Below are positions 23,157 through 28,274 of a DNA stretch of 28,274 bases, piece by piece (position 1 is the first letter of the stretch; each line of letters begins with the position of its first letter). The translations under genes and the position numbers were made by a program. The notes beneath the pieces are model-generated. The model worked only from the letters and a program-made list of their open reading frames with translations. It was not told the DNA's origin and made no database searches. Source of the stretch: Angelakisella sp. (GTDB taxonomy: Bacteria > Bacillota > Clostridia > Oscillospirales > Ruminococcaceae); assembly GCA_020024515.1 (NCBI GenBank), contig JAHHTR010000018.1, positions 1-28,274 on the forward strand. Direction: 5' to 3'.

Positions 23157-26100
23157 TTAAAACTTTTTTAATTTAATCAAATAGAAAATACCTAACGAAA
23201 CAGAACCTATTGCAATAATTGTCGCTATTGCTATTGTAGCGCTTTTTCCTTTTTCGGATTTCTTTGTATTTTCAGTATATTCTTGCTTGGTTTCAGTTGG
23301 GTTACTGTTTATACTGCTTTCTGATATTTCATCACTTCCGCTTTCAGAACTATCAGAACTTATATTTTCTTCTTTCAATGGCTCCTTTTTAACAGTAGAT
23401 GTACTTGTTGAACTTTGCTCAGATTTTTTATCTTCAACAAATTTATTTATAATTCCACCATTTTCACTAACTGATGTATTACTGCTACTGCCATTATTAT
23501 AATCATTGTCTACATTATAATTTGGTCTACTGCTACTGTTCTCACTACTTGAACTGTCAGGTTTACTACTACTGTTCTCACTACTTGAACTGTCAGGTTT
23601 ACTGCTACTGTTCTCACTGCTTGAAGTGTCAGGTTTACTGCTACTGTCACCACCTGAACCACCATCAGGCTTACTATCATTTACAATAAGCAATATACCA
23701 TCTTGATATATAACATTATAATTTTCAATATTTGTAAAGTTTGCGCCTGTAACAGAAATTATATGTTTACCGACTATATTTGTATCTTGTAAATTTGTAC
23801 TTATATTTGGTTCTTCTGTTAGTTTATCACCATTTACCAAACCATCTACCCTATATGTAAATTTTGGCATTGTGCTACCCTTAACAATTTTTTTATCATC
23901 AGCTTTAATAACAAGTAATTTTTTATTTACAGTAACATTAATAGTTGATACTGCATCATTATATTCTTCATTACCTTTTTTTATAGCTGTAATTACCACA
24001 TCACCAACATTATGAATAGTTGCAATATCTCCTACAATACTGATAACATTAGGATTATTACTGTTAAAACTTATTTTACCATTACCTGTTCCGCCACTTG
24101 CAACAAGTTTAAATTCTTTATCACCATAAGTTTTATTACCAACATTTTCAAATTCAAAATGTTCCTGTGGTTTCTTTCTTATATCAATATCTATTGGCAA
24201 AGTTGTTTTTGCTGAATAATTATCATCACCACTGTATATTGCTTTTACAGAATATATTTGCTGTGGCAAATTTTCCCACATAAATGTTGCTACACCATTT
24301 GTTACTAAAACTTCCGCAAGCTCAGTACTTTGTTCGTCTGTGCAATCAATAAATTTTACTTTACCTGTTGCTATTTCACCGAATCCTGATTTTTCAACAT
24401 ATAGTGACAAGCTCATATTAATCTTATTATCTTTATGTATTGGTTCAGCAATTAAATTTAAATTTGTATCAACTCTGTTTACATCAATTTCAACTATTTT
24501 TGTCAAATCACTGATTGGCTCATAGTTTTCTGTTGTTTCATAACTTGGAACAAATTTTACTGCATAACCACTGTTTTTTACAGTTGGAACAATGTTTTTG
24601 TCTTCCCATTCAAAAGTACCAAAGCCTACTGTACCTCCAATAAGCTTACTTTCAGATAATTTTTTACCATAATTTATAGCAGTTGCTTTTGGGAAAGTAA
24701 GAATAGGTGCATCTGCTTTTTTAACAGTTAATTCATATTTTGCAACTGCATCTTTATACTTATCATTACCCTTCAATGTTGCTGTAATCGTAACTGTCCC
24801 CACTTTGTGAATAGTTGCCATATCATTATTTATAGAAAGAATATCGGGTTTATCACTTGTATAAATAACATTTCCTGATACACTACCACCGATTGTTTCC
24901 AATTTAAAATCAGGATAACCATATTTTTTCTCTGAAATTTCACTGATAAATAATGTTTTTTGCTCTACTTTTGTTTCCTCTGGATTTTTGCTTTCACTGT
25001 TAAACACATCATAATTTTTGTCATCAATATTTAGCGGAGTAAATTCAGCAACAAAGTTATTTGTAGTCACAGTAGGGTTTTTCCATACAAAACTGGCAAC
25101 TCCATTTCTAACCTCTATATTAGCGATTTCAATGTCACCATCTTTTATTTTCACTGTTCCATTCAATCCAATATCATTGATACCTTTAACATTAATATCA
25201 AAAATTATTGATTTATCTGAATTAACTTCAATATCAAGATTTACTTGTGGCTTTGCTTTCTTTATAGTAAATTTTCTTGTAGTTTCTTTTGGCAATCTAT
25301 ATTTATATGCAGATTTTCCGCTCATTGTAACTGTTGCTTCATATTCGCCTGCATCTGTTCCTTCACCTGTTACAATAAGTTGAATATCGTCGCCTTTTGC
25401 TATATTCTTAGCTTTTACGGTAGGTTTTTGTGATGTGCCGTTATATATTAACTCATCTTGCCATTCAAGTTCAAGTTCTTTCACATTAGAACTATCTTCC
25501 CACGCTTTTTCACTTCCCGAAGACAAAGTAATCAAAGTTTCTACCAAAGAGCCTGCCAGTTTTCCAGTTTCCTCTGTTGTAATATATGGCTTACCTCCTT
25601 TATCAATAAGCTTATACCTTCTCATACCCACATCAACTTCATTTTCATCATCGGAATCTGTATAGTATACAGCAACAGGATTTTCTTTTTCATCATATTC
25701 CACTCCCCAAAGAGTGACAACGTGAGAAATCGCAGGTGACAATCTATAACTCAGCATTACTATACTACCGCTATCAATTTTTTTCAAAATATCTTTCATT
25801 TCACGATATGAATTTATTATATACCTATATGCCAACGTTTTTTCCTTGAATATATCAAAAAAGTAACCGCCCGCATAATGTGGTCCTTTTTCCAATAAAT
25901 CTTTACCGTGAAAATCAGGATCAATAGTACCGCCTTTTTCATTCATAGGATAACCATTAATAAAATGTCCTATCAATAAATCCGACCAATAACCGTCTTT
26001 TCTGTTCTTAAATATATTAAAATATTTATCATATATGGGACTATTAGATTGATTAATATCTTTTTTATTTAATACTTGTTCAATATACTCTTTTTTGTCT

Positions 26101-26627
26101 TGAGGATATTGCTGATTTACATTTAAATACCTCTCAATATTATTACTGTTTATATTCATCCACCATTGTAATGAATTGGCTGCCGCCGCTACAAAACATA
26201 AATTTTGATCCCCATTAAAAAATTTATTTGAATCATACCAACCTCGGTTTTCATGGTATGGCGCTGTATAATTAATATATGTCATTCCTCCTTGGGTTTC
26301 AATCTTTGTTACAAAATCAGGATCCTCTCCACCCATTTTCGGTGGTTTTACACCATTTACCCAATGAATAGTTCTCTTTTTGTTGCCTTCCTCTTTATTT
26401 ATATATCTGGTTACTATATTACCGCTAGGCAATACATCTTCTTCCCAAAACGTTGAACTCTCACCATATACCGTCGGTCTGTTACCAAACGAACTTCCAC
26501 CATAAATATTTTCACTGTCATCATTTGAAAATTCCGTAGCTGATGAAGTAATCGTATTTACTTGCAATATCATAGTAACTGCCACCAATAATGACATACA
26601 TCTATAAAATATTTTTTTATTAACCAT
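23157..26627 (-). CDS. Secreted IdeS/Mac-family (C66) cysteine protease with Ig-like stalk
   Basis: I choose ATG 26627 (1156 residues), 5 bases after AAAGGAG. A signal peptide covers about 1-30 (KK, hydrophobic core, SSA). Residues about 85-380 are a homologue of streptococcal IdeS, the IgG-hinge protease: GVKPP, RGWYDSNKFFNG, catalytic Cys144 in NLCFVAAA with NSLQWWM after it, Lys135 (oxyanion), FINGY, His302 in ISHVVTLWG and Asp324/Asp326 in YYTDSD. Six or more Ig-like beta domains follow (about 380-983): a YNG-type repeat, two Big_3-like, two Big_2-like, a YGKKLS-type and a final MBG_2-like domain. Then come a Ser/Pro/Asp stalk (about 984-1125), one membrane helix (1130-1151) and KLKKF. 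There is no LPXTG. Immunoglobulin cleavage is inference. Confidence 0.88.
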   Translation of the reverse strand: MVNKKIFYRCMSLLVAVTMILQVNTITSSATEFSNDDSENIYGGSSFGNRPTVYGESSTFWEEDVLPSGNIVTRYINKEEGNKKRTIHWVNGVKPPKMGGEDPDFVTKIETQGGMTYINYTAPYHENRGWYDSNKFFNGDQNLCFVAAAANSLQWWMNINSNNIERYLNVNQQYPQDKKEYIEQVLNKKDINQSNSPIYDKYFNIFKNRKDGYWSDLLIGHFINGYPMNEKGGTIDPDFHGKDLLEKGPHYAGGYFFDIFKEKTLAYRYIINSYREMKDILKKIDSGSIVMLSYRLSPAISHVVTLWGVEYDEKENPVAVYYTDSDDENEVDVGMRRYKLIDKGGKPYITTEETGKLAGSLVETLITLSSGSEKAWEDSSNVKELELEWQDELIYNGTSQKPTVKAKNIAKGDDIQLIVTGEGTDAGEYEATVTMSGKSAYKYRLPKETTRKFTIKKAKPQVNLDIEVNSDKSIIFDINVKGINDIGLNGTVKIKDGDIEIANIEVRNGVASFVWKNPTVTTNNFVAEFTPLNIDDKNYDVFNSESKNPEETKVEQKTLFISEISEKKYGYPDFKLETIGGSVSGNVIYTSDKPDILSINNDMATIHKVGTVTITATLKGNDKYKDAVAKYELTVKKADAPILTFPKATAINYGKKLSESKLIGGTVGFGTFEWEDKNIVPTVKNSGYAVKFVPSYETTENYEPISDLTKIVEIDVNRVDTNLNLIAEPIHKDNKINMSLSLYVEKSGFGEIATGKVKFIDCTDEQSTELAEVLVTNGVATFMWENLPQQIYSVKAIYSGDDNYSAKTTLPIDIDIRKKPQEHFEFENVGNKTYGDKEFKLVASGGTGNGKISFNSNNPNVISIVGDIATIHNVGDVVITAIKKGNEEYNDAVSTINVTVNKKLLVIKADDKKIVKGSTMPKFTYRVDGLVNGDKLTEEPNISTNLQDTNIVGKHIISVTGANFTNIENYNVIYQDGILLIVNDSKPDGGSGGDSSSKPDTSSSENSSSKPDSSSSENSSSKPDSSSSENSSSRPNYNVDNDYNNGSSSNTSVSENGGIINKFVEDKKSEQSSTSTSTVKKEPLKEENISSDSSESGSDEISESSINSNPTETKQEYTENTKKSEKGKSATIAIATIIAIGSVSLGIFYLIKLKKF
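23530..23648 (-). repeat. 36-bp tandem repeat, 3.3 copies, in the Ser-rich stalk
   Basis: Copies at 23530-23565, 23566-23601 and 23602-23637, plus a partial copy to 23648, encode a 12-residue unit SSSKPDSSSSEN. Copies differ by only a few bases, so copy number may vary between strains by slippage. It lengthens the surface stalk of the IdeS-like protein. Confidence 0.92.
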
Positions 26628-26841
26628 AACCTCTCCTTTTTGCATTAATTATAAATTTTGTTTTATGAACAATTAATTATTTTTTACAAAAAATATCAAT
26701 TAACAGTTATGTTTATTATAACTTCCAATACATTGTATAATAAAAACCCATTTAAGTAAATATTTATTCAAAAAAACTTGATATATTTGTAGAATTTTAG
26801 AAAATTTTAGAATTTTTATGTAAAATTTTGTTTAAAAAATA
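26628..26841 (-). promoter_or_regulatory. AT-rich upstream region of the IdeS-like gene
   Basis: A perfect -10 TATAAT lies at 26715-26720 on the minus strand, but the base run 17 bases upstream (TTATTA, 26738-26743) is a weak -35. This suggests a promoter needing an activator, with a leader of about 80 bases. I see no gene in this stretch. Confidence 0.4.
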
Positions 26842-26878
26842 AAACTGTGCCTCTTCTTTAATCAGAAAAACACAGTTT
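26842..26878 (-). terminator. Terminator after the phosphofructokinase gene
   Basis: An 8-bp stem AAACTGTG/CACAGTTT (26842-26849 with 26871-26878) is followed on the minus strand by TTTTATTTTTT. The loop of 21 bases is long, but the T run is good. Confidence 0.7.
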
Positions 26879-26909
26879 GATATAGTAATATTCTAATTTT
26901 TAATAAGTA

Positions 26910-28154
26910 TTATCTTACATCACCAAAAGATATACCCATATTGCGAGCAAGCTCAACCAACTCACCATCAGAATCTACTCTACGTTGGTTACCAATCATT
27001 GTTGCACTGTTGATAACATCTTCCAGCTCAACTGCTGTCAAGCTATTGTTTTGCATAGAAACCATTTTACCAAAATTACCGTTTGCATCAGGAACAAGAT
27101 CTTCCATCAAAACTTTTACGGCAAATGCACCAAAACGTGTACTTAGTATACGGTCATTTGCTGTTGGAACACCGCCACGTTGTATATAGCCAAGATTTGT
27201 TGCACGGCACTCTACATCTATTATTACATCATTTATTGTATAACCGTTTTCGTCACGTTCACTATTAAGTTCATTTTCAAGATAATCACTTATTACATTA
27301 GCTATTCCACCAAAACGAACAGCATCAGGAGAGCCTTCTACTATTTTGTTTTTATGGCTGCCTTGTACAGGTGCATGTACACCCTCTGAAACTACTATAA
27401 TAGCACTACCTTTTCTTTCAAGAATAGCTCTTGTATCTTTTACTATTTGTTCGCTGTCATAAGGTATTTCAGATATAAGAACCATATCAGCTGATGATGC
27501 AATAGCTGTATGAAGTGCAATATGTCCTGCGTTTCTTCCCATTACTTCCACAAGCATTACGCGGCTGTGTGCCTCACCTGTTGTACGTATGCTTGATATA
27601 GCGTCGCAACATCTTGTAACAGCTGTATCAAAACCAAATGTAACTTCTGTTGAACGCAAATCGTTGTCTATTGTCTTTGGAACACCAACTACCGGCATAC
27701 CCATACGTGAATAGTCACGTCCTGATGTAAGTGTACCGTCACCACCAACAATAATAAGTGCATCTATACCGGCTTTTTGAACATTTTCAAGTGCTTGATG
27801 TGAAAAATCATCATAAATCAAGCTACCGTCTTCGTTGTGCATAAGACCGTTTTTATCACGACGTGGATATTTAAATAAATTATCTTTATTTGAGCTGTGT
27901 AGTATTGTGCCGCCTTTTTCTATTATGTCATCTACATCTTTTACATCTAGGTCTATATAACATTTTTCACCCAAAAACATACCACGATAGCCATAAGGAA
28001 TACCTTTTACTTTTACACCATATTTTTTAGCCATCATTACTACGGAGCGAATAACTGCATTAAGACCAGGGCAATCACCGCCACCTGTCATAATACCTAT
28101 CGTTTTAATCCCTGTTTTTAATACTTCATCAATTTTTCTGGTTGTCTCTGTCAT
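26910..28154 (-). CDS. pfkA: 6-phosphofructokinase, long form, probably ATP-dependent
   Basis: It phosphorylates fructose 6-phosphate, the committed step of glycolysis. Seen: TGGGDCPGLNA (23-33, phosphate-donor loop), VGGDGT (136-141), PKTIDNDL (159-166, catalytic Asp163) and VMGRNAGHIALHTA. At 414 residues it is longer than the classical 320-residue E. coli-type enzyme; part of the extra length is a loop at about 95-120 (YPRRDKNGLMHNEDG). Gly140 with Lys160, at the positions equal to E. coli 104 and 124, is the mixed combination found in ATP-using long PFKs; PPi enzymes carry Asp plus Lys. The start follows AAAGGAAATTTGTGAA. No pyruvate kinase gene lies beside it within the window. Confidence 0.93.
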   Translation of the reverse strand: MTETTRKIDEVLKTGIKTIGIMTGGGDCPGLNAVIRSVVMMAKKYGVKVKGIPYGYRGMFLGEKCYIDLDVKDVDDIIEKGGTILHSSNKDNLFKYPRRDKNGLMHNEDGSLIYDDFSHQALENVQKAGIDALIIVGGDGTLTSGRDYSRMGMPVVGVPKTIDNDLRSTEVTFGFDTAVTRCCDAISSIRTTGEAHSRVMLVEVMGRNAGHIALHTAIASSADMVLISEIPYDSEQIVKDTRAILERKGSAIIVVSEGVHAPVQGSHKNKIVEGSPDAVRFGGIANVISDYLENELNSERDENGYTINDVIIDVECRATNLGYIQRGGVPTANDRILSTRFGAFAVKVLMEDLVPDANGNFGKMVSMQNNSLTAVELEDVINSATMIGNQRRVDSDGELVELARNMGISFGDVR

Positions 28155-28212
28155 TTCACAAATTTCCTTTCAAATGTGTTTTTTCTTCAATAATTCATAT
28201 CTATACCAATCC

Positions 28213-28241
28213 ATTATATAATTTTTATAATAAAAATTCAA
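28213..28241 (-). promoter_or_regulatory. Promoter of the phosphofructokinase gene
   Basis: On the minus strand there is a -35 TTGAAT (28236-28241), a 17-base spacer and a perfect -10 TATAAT (28213-28218), about 60 bases before the start codon. Confidence 0.7.
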
Positions 28242-28274
28242 TACTTTTTATTAATAATCGTAACAAAAAGAATA

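Noticed and set aside
23340..23420. LPXTG-type sortase signal in the IdeS-like protein
   Set aside because: No LPxTG or close variant lies before the terminal hydrophobic segment; the residues there are NTKKSEKGKS.
23530..23648. Possible CRISPR-like array
   Set aside because: The 36-bp units are head-to-tail with no unique spacers, and they encode the Ser-rich stalk in frame.
23474..23689. Plus-strand frame rich in Tyr and Cys opposite the repeat
   Set aside because: It is the complement of the Ser-rich tandem repeat and not an independent Cys-rich gene.

Overview
The window is AT-rich and has the hrcA-grpE-dnaK-dnaJ order under a CIRCE element, sigma-A-type promoters, strong GGAGG ribosome sites and frequent TTG/GTG starts. 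This points to a low-G+C Bacillota, most likely a host-associated member of the Clostridia. I see no rRNA, tRNA, CRISPR array, insertion sequence or prophage gene. The organism assignment is inference from gene content.

Layout. Left block, all on the minus strand: an HPr-like protein lacking the normal phosphorylation loop (122-355), an amino-acid permease (468-1625), secD-secF (1839-4174), prfC/RF3 (4320-5906) and a ClpC/ClpA-type unfoldase with a short middle domain (6067-8418). A 70-residue Cys/Gly-rich membrane miniprotein (8707-8919, +) follows, convergent with a LytTR regulator and LiaF-like membrane protein pair (9057-10237, -). Next is the heat-shock cluster (10398-15245, -), with CIRCE and a consensus promoter before hrcA.

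Right block: a cytoplasmic heparinase II/III-fold protein (15529-17493, +), then a cadmium/zinc efflux operon on the minus strand (ArsR/CadC repressor, stand-alone HMA protein, P1B-2 ATPase; 17619-20156). A GH31 glucosidase and a small anchored protein follow on the plus strand (20381-23079). Then come a 1156-residue secreted, membrane-anchored protein whose N-terminal domain is clearly an IdeS/Mac (peptidase C66) immunoglobulin-protease relative (23157-26627, -), and a 414-residue 6-phosphofructokinase (26910-28154, -).

Most genes are housekeeping or stress genes with their own promoters and hairpin terminators. The most notable item is the IdeS-like protease. It keeps the Cys/His/Asp catalytic constellation of the streptococcal IgG protease, but carries a long stalk of Ig-like domains, a Ser-rich 36-bp tandem-repeat segment and a C-terminal membrane anchor without LPXTG. 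Other points of interest are a duplicated 14-bp operator in the metal-efflux promoter, a palindrome filling the spacer of the GH31 promoter, a possible late-sporulation promoter before the Cys-rich gene, and the HPr-like protein without the catalytic loop.
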